From contig NC_064039.1 in NCBI RefSeq assembly GCF_932526225.1, forward strand, positions 12,296,139-12,356,138: DNA of 60,000 bases, written 5' to 3'. Shown one piece after another: positions 46,101 to 57,200 of this stretch (positions are counted from its first letter, which is position 1; each line of letters opens with the position of its first letter). The translations under genes and the position numbers were made by a program. The notes beneath the pieces were generated by a model. That model worked only from the letters and a program-made list of their open reading frames with translations. It was not told the origin of the DNA and made no database searches. This DNA comes from Nematostella vectensis. Its lineage: Eukaryota > Cnidaria > Anthozoa > Actiniaria > Edwardsiidae.

Positions 46101-49100
46101 CTAATGGGATCCAAAGGAGATATACATATACTTTATTGTATAATGGACAATAATCTTTTTAGTCTTTTATAAATTCTTCTGGGAGGCAAAGCAATGTAAA
46201 TGTAATCAAGATATCTATAAAACAGTTAAACTTAAAGCCGCATTGTCACCAGTTTACACTGCTTTCAATATTTTGATATTTTGAAATATTTTTAGCGTTT
46301 TCCGTTAAAAATCATCGGATATTGTTACGTAATCGACCGGAAGTAAACTGGTGACAATGCGGCTTTAATATCTCATTGCTTAAGATGTGGGAAAGGTTCT
46401 TTTGGTGTAGATAATATAATAGGTTACATATACATTTGTGGGGGGGAAATTTTTTGAGTTTTTTAGTTTAAAAACAGCTGTTGCAAAATATACGCGGTAT
46501 TTTTTTAATTCTTTTTTCACACCAAGGTCACACCATCGACACTTGCACACCACCAATGATTAAATTTTTCCTAAATTTCCTGACTTATACAGGAGAAACT
46601 CAAGTACGAAATCATGAGCAACGCTTTCAAGTCAGTCGATGACGTCATCAATCTGTATTGCGAGTTCTTGGAAAAGTTTCCGGGAATCCTCGGGATTATT
46701 GATGGCGTAAGAAGTCAGGTAATTCTCCGTGCATTTTTTTACATTCAAACTCTCATAATTTTAAGAAATATAGCTGTACCTGTTCATTAGGCCAGGCCCC
46801 TTCTTCTTTGAGACTGATTTTTAAATCAATTTTTTTCTGGATAATTTCATGGATTGAATTAACAGTGATTCGAGTGGATTTAGTTTGCTACTGAAATTTG
46901 CATTGATTTTTAGCTGAACAAATGAATAACGCAATCATGAACCACAGACTTTCCTCACCCTTGGTAAAGAAAACCAGAGATGTTTGATATTTGGTTATGA
47001 TCATTGGGCCCGCGTGAAGCCGGAACACAAAGATTCGTGTAAGAAAGTTGAAATGTGTCAAATGTTCAACACTTCCGCGTCATCACTTGAGCTCAAACAT
47101 ACATAAATCTTAATTAACGTATTCATAACCCATAAGAAATGTGTTTATGTGTGCTGTACAATATAAACATTTTATGTGCGAGACTTTCAGAATTTCATTT
47201 GGCTTCAGGACAGGGAGGCATGGACGAAGCTCAACCAGCGGATCGGAGAGAAGTGTTTCGTCATAGGCAACGAGCTCTACCGACGCAATCCCAGTATCCT
47301 AGCAACAGGCGTGACTGAAAAACTCTCCAGCGTTGCGTTACTCAGTGCTGATAACGCAAACACCGTCACGGAGCTGTGGGAAAAGATAAGGGCTGTGGCC
47401 GGTAAGTATTTAAGGAATGTCGGTCAACCACTCGTTTTTTATTGTTCATTTGCAAGAAAACGTCAAAATAACAATACACGACTGCAAATAAGTAAAATCC
47501 AATATCTTGCTTTACTTTTTTTCGGGGTCCGGTATCCATCAAATCGCGCGCTCTGATTGGCTCTCGTAAGGTCCGGTATCCTACGATCCGGACCCCGCGA
47601 TACCGGACCGCTCACCTCCAAAGCCGGAAATATTGAGTTGATGTTAAAAATGACTATCGAAAACCGGCTTTTACCGGTTTTAACTCCGAGGTTATAGATC
47701 TTTACATTAAAACGGTATTTTATTTGTCATTTTATCTAGAGCCATTGACTTAAATCGGTAAATCGGCTTCAAACTTCCTGTGTTTTGACAATTTCCCGCT
47801 TTAATGACTTTTCAATGCGCGACAATTTCAAGTTTTCTCAAGTTTTATTTGGGATAGAAAAAGCAGCAAATCGTCTCTTCATACGTATTCACATTTAATC
47901 TACATTTTTTTTAGTTTCTCAGTTGCTTGAATTAGCCGATTGAAGTGGATGCTTTGAGTCATTCGGTTTTGTGCGGAAGCGTAAAATGGCGGCGTCATTG
48001 GTCTTCTTTAAGGGGAGGCACACCATGTAGTTACAACAGATTATTGTAATTATTTATTTACAAACCGGACATAGGGAAATTCCTTTCCCTTACTATGGAG
48101 AATCTCCCTGTTCCTTGGGTTCATCAGTAGCGGATCTAGGGCACGGGTTTTAGGGGGTTTAACCCACGCCGCCAGAAAGCCACATGCAACAAAAAATTAC
48201 CCACTCCCCTTAGCGAAAAGCTAGATCCGCCCCTAGTTCATGGGTTATAATCACTTGTTGTCATTATTAATACCCCTGTTTATTGTCCTGTCCGCAGACC
48301 AGGGAGGCTTGGTAATGCTGAGTAAGGGACAGGTTGAAGACGTCAACACTCTAGCAGTGGATTTCGTGAGTACAGTTGTGAACACTATACCTGTAGCAAA
48401 CGTAAATGTTCCATTTTTCATTTATTCAATTTGAGTGGTATGCCTGTGGTACGTGCGAACCAATTAGCGTCTGCTGCTATGCTAGCATATATACTGTATT
48501 TGTGTCATTCAGTCCTGGATAACTCGTATTCCTGTGGTACTAGCGACCAATTTTGCGTGCCCGTATTTATGTCATTGTATCCTGGATAAGTGGTATCCCT
48601 GTGTGACGTGGCGCCCATATTGCGTCTGCTGTTATGCTAGCAGATAAACCGTAATTATATCATGTTGTCTTGGATAAATAGTATGCCATTGGTACGTGCC
48701 AGCCATTCTGCGTGTACTGTTATGCTATATTCCGTTTTTATATCATTATGACCTGAATAACTGGTATTCCTGTGGTATGTGCGACCCATTTTGCGTCTGT
48801 TGCTGTGCTAGCATATACACCGTATTGATGTCATTCAATCTCGGATTACTGGTATTCCTGTGGTATGTGCGACCCATTTTGCATCTGTTGCTGTGCTAGC
48901 ATATACACCGTATTGATGTCATTCAATCTCGGATTAGTGGTATTCCTGTGGTACGTACTATGCTAGCATATACACCGTATTGATGTCATTCAATCTCGGA
49001 TTAGTGGTATTCCTGTGGTACGTACTATGCTAGCATATACACCGTATTGATGTCATTCAATCTCGGATTACTGGTATTCCTGTGGTACGTGCCATGCTAG

Positions 49101-52100
49101 CATGTGCCGTATTTGTGCGGTACGCCACAGCCTTGGTGACCAAAGGACGCTACTCCGGCTACGAACCATTTTTTATCGCGGCCTTGGCACATGAGGGGAC
49201 CTGAAAAGAAACAAAAACAAGGAGAAACGCGAAACTGAAAATGTATTATAAACATCAGTAACATCTGAAATAGCCAAAGTGATGATGATGATAATGATCA
49301 ATAACAACGTTAAATATGGGGCTGACGTTTAGATTTTTTTATTAAAATGATGACACGATGAATACTGCTGCTTCCAGTGATTATAATAATAAGTATGAGG
49401 GTGGTGATGACAGTAACGGTTATGATGATTATTGTGATGATACTGGTTGTTAGGAAGACGCTTGCATACCTCCGCTGTCTCCTGACAAGTGTCCACGCCG
49501 CCCTCCTTGAAACCCGCACAGAGCATGTCGCTCGATATAACACCGCTGTACGACGCGGGCATGTTGCAGTCACGTGACACTATAGGAATAGCCGCCTCTT
49601 GCTAGGTTTGCTGAGTTGGTCCTCCCACCTTCTCATTCCCCCATCCTGCGATGTAGCACATTGTGCCTGCGAATAAGTAAAACCCAATATCTTGTTGTAC
49701 GAAATGTAGAAACAGTGGTTCTTTAATGTCTCACAGTAACAGGTTAGTTAGCTAGGTTTCTTGCTTGAATGTCTGCTTGCTGATACATATAGGTCTAACG
49801 TGGTTATCAATATAATTACCTTGCTTGAATGTCTTCTTGCTGATACAGATGGGTCTAACGTGGTTATCAATATAATTACCTTGCTTGAATGTCTGCTTGC
49901 TCATACAGATAGGCCTAACGTGGTCATTAATATAATTACCTTGCTTGAATGTCTGCTTGCTCATACAGATGGGTCTAACGTGGTCATCAATATAATTACC
50001 TTGCTTGAATGTCTGCTTGCTCATACAGATGGGTCTAACGTGGTCATCAATGTGATTACCTTGCTTGAATATCTGCTGATACAAATGGGTCTAACGTGGT
50101 CATCAATATAATAACCTTGCTTGAATGTCTGCTTGCTCATACAGATGGGTCTAACGTGGTCATCAATATAATTACCTTGCTTGAATGTCTTCTTGCTGAT
50201 ACAGATGGGTCTAACGTGGTTATCAATATAATTACCTTGCTTGAATGTCTGCTTGCTGATACAGATAGGCCCAACATGGTCGTTAATATAATTACCTTGC
50301 TTGAATGTCTGCTTGCTGATACATATAGGCCTAACGTGGACATTGATAGAATTACCTTGCTTGAATGTCTGCTTGCTGATACAGATGGGGTAACGTGGTC
50401 ATCAATAGAAAGGCCTTGCTTGAATGTCTGCTTGCTGATACAGATGGGTCTAACGTGGTCATCAATGTGATTACCTTGCTTGAATGTCCGCTGATACATA
50501 AAGGCCTAACGTGGACATTGATAGAATTACCTTGCTTGAATGTCTGCTTGCTGATACAGATGAGCCTAACATGGTCATCAATAGAATTACCTTGCTTGAA
50601 TGTCTGCTTGCTGATACAGATGGGTCTAGCGTGATCATTTATCTCCACTGCTCGTTTAAGCTCCACCAACATCAGGTCATGTGAGGACGTTACTTTTTTC
50701 ACCTCGGTGGTGTTAGTGAATTTTAGATCGCCTTTTGGGTGGAAGACAACTCGCTTCACGCTGACCTCTTGCTTAGTGTCGGTTTTCTTTTCCATATTGT
50801 GCTCGCCCAGCCGCACCTGGTAATAAATCCTTTTTGTTAGATAGGGGAAAGCTTAGCTCACCTCTGATTGGCTTTGTATATCTTCAATGCAAGATCCTTT
50901 ATAGAAAGTTCTTGATGCATTGGTCATTTTTAGTGAAATTTATTCAGAACCCTTCCCTCTACCATCAACTGTTCCGGCATTTTGTGAGCGCTGGTCATCA
51001 TCATGTCAAAATTGAAGATTCCGCAGTGAGCCGCGGTTATAAGCCAGCGGTCTGAGATCAAAGATGCACCACATTTGAAATACTTGGGCGGACCCCGCAC
51101 AAAAACGGCCGCCATCCACGGCCAACTTCCTGGGGAGGACCTTTAATTTAAAAAACTAAATGATTATAAAAATATTGCAAAAGGCCAAGATGGAGGAAGA
51201 CGGATTTCTACCTGTAATGCGCCTGTCTGCTCCTGCGTCCGCTGACCTTGCGCGCAGGCCGCACACCTGTGATTCTGTTTAAATAATGCATGATTCCAAG
51301 CTAAAATCATACATTTTCGTATACCAATTGTAAAAGATGGACTTACCAGTATTGATGTTTAAAATCCAAACAGCTTCGCATTGTGTATTAATAATCAAGC
51401 TTAAATGCAACCCCAATTATTTGAAATTCTTGGCGTTCGTGTATGATTTTAGCTGTACTTTACGTGTACACGGATAGAATCAAAAAGCCCAAACTGTCGT
51501 GATCTCGTACCAGAACAATGAATACCATACACCAAAAACTGGAATTCGACTCTGCTTAATTTTCGTCGAATTCCAGTTTTTGGTGTATTGTTACGTGTAC
51601 ACGAATGTAAACGTTCGTATACTTGTATAGATATTGTTATTTGGTCTTTGTCCTTGCGTATGGCTGTCACCCGCTTGAGTCAGGTACTCACTTGTTGATT
51701 CTGCCCATTCGGCCATCAAGACCACAAGAAGCCAAACTCTGGTGGTCTGATAGTACATTGCGACTCCTAATAACCGTAAGGGCAAGGCTATCGCACGAGT
51801 ATCTATCTTTGGTTTACAATGCGAGGTTCAAAGAGTGTGTGAACGTGTGACGACTCTCTCGTGTCCCATCTGAGTACTCTCCATCTTTTTTACTGTATGA
51901 CAGAGTCACTTTTGTCCCTGGATCTCAAACAGAACCGCGTGGGCCCTGGAGTCTAGTTCCGAGACAATTGAGGAAGATTTCAGGGTTTGGCATTGCGCAT
52001 GCGCGTGTAGATTTATCCGCTGACTATACTCTGTACGGTCGAAATTAGGTAATAACTCATGTCAGATTCTGGATATAAGTTGTTGGGGTAGTCTTACTTG

Positions 52101-53093
52101 TCACACACATTCATCAACTCATAACCAGACACCTCTCATAACCAGTCCCCTCTCCTCACCAGTCACCTTGTAACCATTCAATACGTAGCCAGTCAACTCG
52201 TAACCAGTCAACTCGTAACGTCATTAAATGTGCCACCTAAGATGAAAACGTGGACAAAAATTTACCCGATTCCATTATCCTAGGGCTTGCTATAGATACA
52301 GTGCTACGGTTGCACTTGCCATAAGGCATTTTGGATCCCGTCACGTGCTAGATAAGTATAAGTATAAAGTGGATGTCATTCCGTCCAACCCTCCCCCCTC
52401 TCCCTACACTGAACAGGGTTGCAGGAAATAGAAGATGCTGTGAAGTTGTTTATGTCATGTACCCCCATTATTTTGTCGCCACAGCGCTTTAAAATACCGG
52501 GATGGTATACGTTTTATATATACGTATTTCAAGAAACGCTGTCAGTGCAAATGGCGATTGGAAAATTTCAAATGGTAGTTTTTAAGTCCAACCGTAGCCT
52601 GGTTACAGCTGCCCCCCCCCCCCCTTCCAGGCTAGACCAACCGCTTCTTATGAGTATAAAGATTTGACTAAGTAAGAATGAAGGTGACGAGTAAACTTGT
52701 CTCATATTTTCCTACATTCAGTACAAATACGAAGAGTCCCATAATGATATTCAATAGAAGAACTACCATTTGGCAATTGTCATTTCACATCTATGCTGAC
52801 AACGTATTTTGAAATAGGTGTATGCTCAGATTGTGTCACAGCTGTATCAGTTCATTTTTCACGTGACGACCCCGTGTCATTTTCTTTAGGCTGTCGCTAC
52901 CGGTGCTCGTTTCATAAGGCTTGGTGGCCCGGCGCGAATGGAACACGTGACAAAGCACAGACGTATGATCGAGATCGAACAGATCCTGGAACAAAATGGC
53001 AAGCTAATACCACAGGAACCCCACGTGTTCCCTGTGGTGAATGTGCCCGAAGAAGAGCCTGGAGATAGAAACGAGGCTGAAGAGATTCGATAA
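40172..53093 (+). CDS. ENO4: Enolase 4-like protein (ENO4), 12 exons, complete
   Basis: Enolase-superfamily protein; mammalian ENO4 is needed for sperm motility. Exons: 40172-40315, 40642-40686, 41156-41239, 41723-41979, 42731-43091, 43299-43427, 43648-43710, 44026-44190, 46593-46718, 47209-47401, 48298-48365, 52890-53093; 1839 nt, 612 aa, close to the mammalian length. The N-terminal RQAVEYFNSNNVPKHVEELL segment matches the ENO4-specific leader. Exon 3 has the start of the enolase N-domain, exon 4 a proline-rich insert, exon 5 a Ser/Lys-rich linker, exon 6 the 'PLPVMTLLSSGKLASGKQNM' loop, exons 8-12 the barrel, ending GARFIRLGGPARMEHVTKH. The position of the catalytic Lys of true enolases appears to be Ser (VALLSADNANTVTELWE). 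The exon 7 donor (GGA|gtcagt) is the weakest junction. The YY1-like motif overlaps the start. Confidence 0.9.
42055..42315. mobile_element. Eroded copy of the poly-G TIR element
   Basis: Shares 'aaccaggattttt', 'atgcctttgcagtat', 'ggatgtttattgtc' and 'agcacgtctattgagaacc' with 38398-38677. Contains poly-G (about 42081-42095) and poly-C tracts. Lies in ENO4 intron 4. Confidence 0.65.
44908..45110. mobile_element. Palindromic MITE with 'atgcctagtgcacactag' ends, best copy
   Basis: Left end 'atgcctagtgcacactag' and right end 'ctagtgtgcactaggcat' are perfect inverted repeats flanked by TTA/TA. The whole element is a long imperfect palindrome of 'gacataacgacat'-type strings. Lies in ENO4 intron 8. 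Confidence 0.85.
45463..45666 (-). CDS. Putative small secreted protein, 67 aa, unrecognised
   Basis: I do not recognise this protein. It begins with a convincing signal peptide (MIVLKLILFLVVASVFCS; Lys then about 12 hydrophobic residues, small residues before the likely cut). The mature part is about 50 aa, with one cysteine and a basic C-terminal third ending AAVIRF. It is a single open frame on the strand opposite ENO4, inside its intron 8. Weak promoter-like 'cttaaatg' lies about 70 bp upstream; no AATAAA was seen close downstream. It could be a lineage-specific peptide gene, an exon of a larger gene, or chance; the signal peptide is the only real argument. Confidence 0.4.
   Translation of the reverse strand: MIVLKLILFLVVASVFCSNKHTVPYGERILSPVDDSVYDALSELCKGKSLPPKSERSKAQKAAVIRF
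46232..46368. mobile_element. TTAA-ended MITE, short copy, 137 bp
   Basis: Ends 'ttaaagccgcattgtcacca' and 'tggtgacaatgcggctttaa' are perfect inverted repeats. The interior keeps only the parts next to the ends ('gattttt', 'cggatattgtta', 'cgaccggaagt') relative to 36614-36863. Lies in ENO4 intron 8. Confidence 0.88.
48124..48236. mobile_element. 'cagtagcggatct' MITE, copy 2
   Basis: Left 'agcggatctaggg' and right 'ctagatccgcccctag' are imperfect inverted repeats; the interior matches 13243-13394. Lies in ENO4 intron 10, 60 bp ahead of exon 11. Confidence 0.65.
48434..49115. repeat. Variable-length tandem repeat grown from the protease last exon
   Basis: Seven or more units of roughly 60-115 bp share 'tggtattcctgtggtacgt', 'atgctagcatatacaccgta' and 'gatgtcattcaatctcgga'. 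On the minus strand the units contain 'tacggtgtatatgctagc', which reads Tyr-Gly-Val-Tyr-Ala-Ser, the C-terminal strand of trypsin-type proteases. The protease last exon (to 49097) runs straight into the array. Confidence 0.85.
49276..49440. repeat. GAT/AAT-rich low-complexity tract
   Basis: 'gatgatgatgataatgatca' and similar strings inside the last protease intron. The His/Asn-rich and Ile-rich open frames across it are by-products. Confidence 0.75.
49750..50590. repeat. 60-bp minisatellite (about 14 copies) continuing the protease exon 4 donor
   Basis: On the minus strand each unit reads 'acgttagacccatctgtatc', 'agcaagcagacattcaagca' and 'ag|gtaattatattgatgacc', copying the end of exon 4 with its AAG|gtaatt donor. 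The real donor is at 50589-50590. Several units are 52-53 bp, which breaks the 20-codon frame after two units. Confidence 0.95.
51528..51587. repeat. Perfect 23-bp inverted repeat (hairpin)
   Basis: 'tacaccaaaaactggaattc' plus 'gac' is followed after 14 bp by its exact reverse complement. 'acgtgtacacg' lies outside each arm (about 51461 and 51592). It sits in intron 1 of the protease. A single diverged arm near 10780 suggests a dispersed palindromic element. Confidence 0.8.
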
Positions 53094-54275
53094 CAATCTA
53101 CCCGCTTCTCATTTTTTAGCGTGACCAGTAGTAAAACGGGAAAAGAGAAACATGTGTGGAATGTTCCTTCCTACCAATCACATACGAGCTATTCAAGCAT
53201 AAAGATCTCTAGACAAGTTTCAGTACCCGAATTCTCGCTTGTGACTTGTCAGAATTTCCCACATATTTTTCGCTGTTCGCGGTTTTCCAGGTCGCGTTGT
53301 GTAACTTATGAATATCATTGCCGACAACGTTGATTTGAAATTATAGCACTCGTCGATGTAAAGCATGTACATATTTGTATTACGTTTTTAAAATAAATCC
53401 AAAATTTCATTTCTCTAATACGGATTTTCTTATGAGTGGTCTAACGCCTTCGAAATTATAGGTCCATAGAGACCCCCCCAGCACTCCCTCGAATTTAAGT
53501 CACAGATAAACGAGCAAAATTTTAATCGATTGTACGTGTGGTCATTCGATTTGGTTATAAATGGCTTGTAGCCTAGGTTTTGAAATCCTGGTCCTACGAC
53601 TGACAAGAAACTTACAGGCGGGCGCCTTCTTGTGTTATTTTGGCTAAAAGAACAGGTGACGCAGAAAATGCATGTTTTTTTGTCATTGCGTTAACGTGCA
53701 GCATGTTCAGTAATTAACCCTTAGACCGGGATTATTTATATATGTGGGGGAGAAAACTCAGCAATCTGGTGAAATCCCTGTCGAATGGCTTCAAACTCGG
53801 TCGAGTAATAAACGACACAACAAGTTAGTCATTGCAAGTCATTTTTATTCATAAATAGACAATTTTGAATTTTGACCGTCAAATTTCATATAATGAGCTT
53901 GGGCTGCCTGTGTCTTGTTGTGTTTATTTTGCATTTATGTATTTTTGGTTGTGGGTCTCTTCTCAAGGCCGGTACAGGCCGGTTGAGGGGTCAATGGGTT
54001 AATATTTGTAGTGTAAGTGGTAACTACGGAGAGCCGGCTAGCAGGCTAATTTTGAAGAAAAAGCATTACTACCCCTAGCCTTTTGACATGCACCCTGCTA
54101 TTACCAAAAAGGAGTTTCTTTATAATTTATTTCAAAGCCATTTGTATCAAGCAAATGACATCTTATTTTCATAGATAACCTATTTTACACTTATGTACAA
54201 TTTTTGATGAAAGGTAATTTCTGAGAAACAAAAGGTTTTATGTGAATAAAAATCCTGAATTTCAATATAATGATT
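53094..54275. other. Spacer between convergent ENO4 and LRRC27 3' ends
   Basis: ENO4 3' UTR lies at the left; 'aaataaatcc' at about 53389-53398 contains a plus-strand AATAAA about 300 bp after the ENO4 stop, a plausible poly(A) signal. The LRRC27 3' UTR lies at the right. No coding exon was seen. Confidence 0.5.
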
Positions 54276-57200
54276 CTATTTATTAGATTTTTTAGAGGAT
54301 AATCTTTGTTGTACGTTCCCCTTGGCGAGTGCTATGTCGTCCCCAGTAAACGCACGCAGTCGGTACTCCAAGGCTTTTCTCTCGTCTAGCTCACGCTGGT
54401 ATTTGTGTGCCTGGAACAAATACGAGAAGAACGACTGGTCAAAGACTTATTATTTTGCATGTTTTGTTCTTTTTCACAGTCGGTAAATAGAAATAACCGA
54501 TTCTAAATGGAATCTCTGCTCTCAAATAAGACAGATCGTTCGCAACCGTGTCTACCAAGGTTTCATAACTAAGTAGGAGTCCATATTGCAACGGTAGTAG
54601 CACGTGTGCAATGTAGTTCTAAACACAAAGCGATCCGAACGTGCGCTCTTTCTTATAAGTTTGGTCCTCATTAAAGCGTTCTTCAAAGCATGCCTACTAG
54701 AATTTTCGCATCTATTTCCAAGCCACGACTTCAACACGGGCTTTCGTTTCTTGATTTTAACTTGAACGAAAGCTAGAGTACAGAACTGCTTTTGTTTCTT
54801 GAGCTGCATCGGAGTACACTTGTGTAGCACATGCTTATGATAGATTCCTGCCTTTTTTTCCCGCGCGCACATGCGTCACAGTCGACTCACCATTTCGAGG
54901 TTTCTCCGCGCAGACTCGAGCTCGTCTTGAATGTTGTCGTACGTTTTACGCCGATGATCCTGAATTTTGTCCATATGCATTCGGATGCGATCTTCTAGTT
55001 CGCGATCTAGCAGTGCTCTGAAAGTACAAGGCATTTTCAATATCATTCCTTGGGTGTTATTTAATATGTAACACTTTTTCTCAAAGGGCTGCCATTTGAA
55101 ATTTACGGTTAGCCACGAGAGGTTTTCAAAGAGCTGGCGAAAAATATTTTCATCAAAGATCTTTTAAGTACATCCTTACGCTGTCTGGCTATCCACAAGA
55201 GCTGTCCCGATTGTCTGCCTGCTAAAAACTAGCCCGCACAAGCAAGCACAAAGTAGGAGAAAGCAGAAAAGATATTGAGGAAGATGGCGCTAACAGCTTA
55301 TTGCTTCCTCACCCTTACTCCTTTCCCTTATGCAGGTCATCAGTAAATCACGGAACTTGTCTTGTAGAGGTTGTATTAGTGAAGGTATTTCACAACTAAA
55401 TAGAATACAAGGCAAATCCTCTCTTACCTCCTAGCAGCACCTTTGTCCTTCTCGCCCAACAGTTCCTTGAGCTTTGCCACGTACATCGCCTGTACGGGGA
55501 GAGATCAAGGGGTCATAACGGATAATCAGAAGAGGGTCAATTTGGCTATACTACAGTACGAAGTTGTATTAATAGCAAAATGGTTCTTGTTTCTTTTCCT
55601 GTCTCGAGATTTGAGATTATATATTCATGGACCAGACTTTCTCCCGTCCCAACTATTTTACTCTTAAAGTAACGGGCCATTAGTAATTTAAAGGGGGTCA
55701 AAGAATTTGAGCACATAAAAAAAAATATCATATTTCTGGCAAAGATTTTAACCGAAAAAGTGAATATAGTGCACGAGCCGTTCCCCTCAGACATCTGCAA
55801 GGCCCGTCCCTCCTCCCCTCAGACATCTGCAAGGCCCGTCCCTCCTCCCCTCAGTCATCTGCAAGGCCTGTCCCTCCTCCCCTCAGACATCTGCAAGGCC
55901 CGTCCCTCCTCCCCTCAGACATCTGCAAGGCCCGTCCCTCCTCCCCTCAGACATCTGCAAGGCCCGTCCCTCCTCCCCTCAGACATCTGCAAGGCCCGTC
56001 CCTCCTCCCCTCAGACATCTGCAAGGCCCGTCCCTCCTCCCCTCAGACATCTGCAAGGCCCGTCCCTAGCCAGTCATTTAACTCACATTGGGCTTTTCCT
56101 CCTTCATGTTCTTCTCCGTGCCGTAGGGTGCGTTCACGTCTGGTTGTACAGGCGCTTTGAAGCTTGCGAGATGCTGCTTGCGCTGTCTGATCCGCTTGGT
56201 TTTATCCCGCCAGTCATCCAAGGCCTTCTTGTCCTTCAGCTTCTGCACGATGCCATTCTCCTTCTCGTTCAAAGACGCGTCCATCGCCATTTGTTGCTGC
56301 TCTGCGATCTTCGCCTCGAAATCCGGGAACTTTGGTGGGTCGTGGATGTCGTATTTTGCTTTTTCTAGTTTGGGGTTGGTATGCCTGTGGCGAGGTTGGG
56401 TCCGTTTGGAAGGCGCTGATCCCGTGGAGCTGGCTTTCTCCCAGGAGTGTGATGCGTTTTCCCCGTAGGAGTGCCTCCTCCCTGAGTCCTTGCTCTCCGC
56501 CGAATAGGCGTGGCTTCTTTGCCGGTCGTACTTCTTGCGGACCTGGTCCGGGCGTACCAGTGGAGGGGTGTGGAACGAGACTGGGGTTTGGATGGGGCGC
56601 AAGTCGGGGTCATCTTCGAGTGACTCGCGGGTTTTGCTATAGCGTCGGGATTGGATCGAGCCTGTGCTATTACGTCGAGAGCTATTGCCTTGACCTGAAA
56701 ACACAAAATTTTATTTACTACAAGGTCAACTATATGCACCCATTTCACACTTATCTATAGCGCGTGATAAACGAAAAAAAAAAAAACAGTCGCAAAATGC
56801 ATGATAATGACCTGGGAGCTTTGAATAAACAAATCAACAAGAAGCCCACTTGATGGCAATGACAGTTTTGAGGAGTTTCAGCGACTAGCGCGTCTGTGTG
56901 TATAGTCCCCTCCCCCCAACAAAAAAGTGTCATTTATTAACTAAGGATCGTCGAATACTATCCTTTTTCCATATGATATCAATGACTGCGCACCCTCCCT
57001 TAGCCAATCGTTGGTGCATGCCTGTGGCCAATATCATCCACCCACACAACCATCAAATTCACAACTTTGCAGTTGACATAAAGTACTGCACAGATTTATA
57101 ATGCAAACCCAAATCCACATAGGGAACTTTTTGAAAAAGCATATATATTGCCAGTATACTGGACAGGTGGTTAAAAGGTGATACCTATTCATATTATTTA

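Larger units (their letters stand above)
49097..51758 (-). pseudogene. Trypsin-like serine protease (S1A), nested antisense in ENO4 intron 11, with disabling lesions
   Basis: Exon pieces, high to low: 51692-51758 (signal peptide MYYQTTRVWLLVVLMAEWAE), about 51215-51269, 50963-51129 (or from 51140), 50591-50816, 49470-49666, 49097-49200. The family cleaves peptide bonds with a His-Asp-Ser triad. His is in LITAAHC (exon 3), Asp in SSHDLMLVEL (exon 4), then CYIAGWG and SSDMLCAGF (exon 5) and the last exon starts PLMCQG after the expected Gly. Exon 5 has an in-frame TAG at 49602-49604, and one base is missing just before the GDSGG codons (about 49471-49484), which shifts the frame at the catalytic serine. 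The propeptide is ambiguous: one frame of exon 2 reads CGLRARSADAGADRRIT, resembling the usual Cys-Gly...Arg-Ile activation site, but the exon 1 phase favours another frame. The last exon ends early inside a repeat. Confidence 0.8.

Noticed and set aside
49310-49577. His/Asn-rich and Ile-rich open frames
   Set aside because: They translate GAT/AAT low-complexity DNA or the wrong frame of protease exon 5.
48434-50640. CRISPR-like pattern of repeats and variable parts
   Set aside because: Units are contiguous diverged tandem copies, not constant repeats with unique spacers, and the surroundings are animal introns.
52419-52667. An 82-codon plus-strand frame in ENO4 intron 11
   Set aside because: No family likeness and no splice sites in phase with ENO4; it crosses a poly-C tract.
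53872-54078. Short frame with a hydrophobic N-terminus between ENO4 and LRRC27
   Set aside because: The start is not at a clear signal peptide, the composition is ordinary for translated spacer, and nothing supports transcription.
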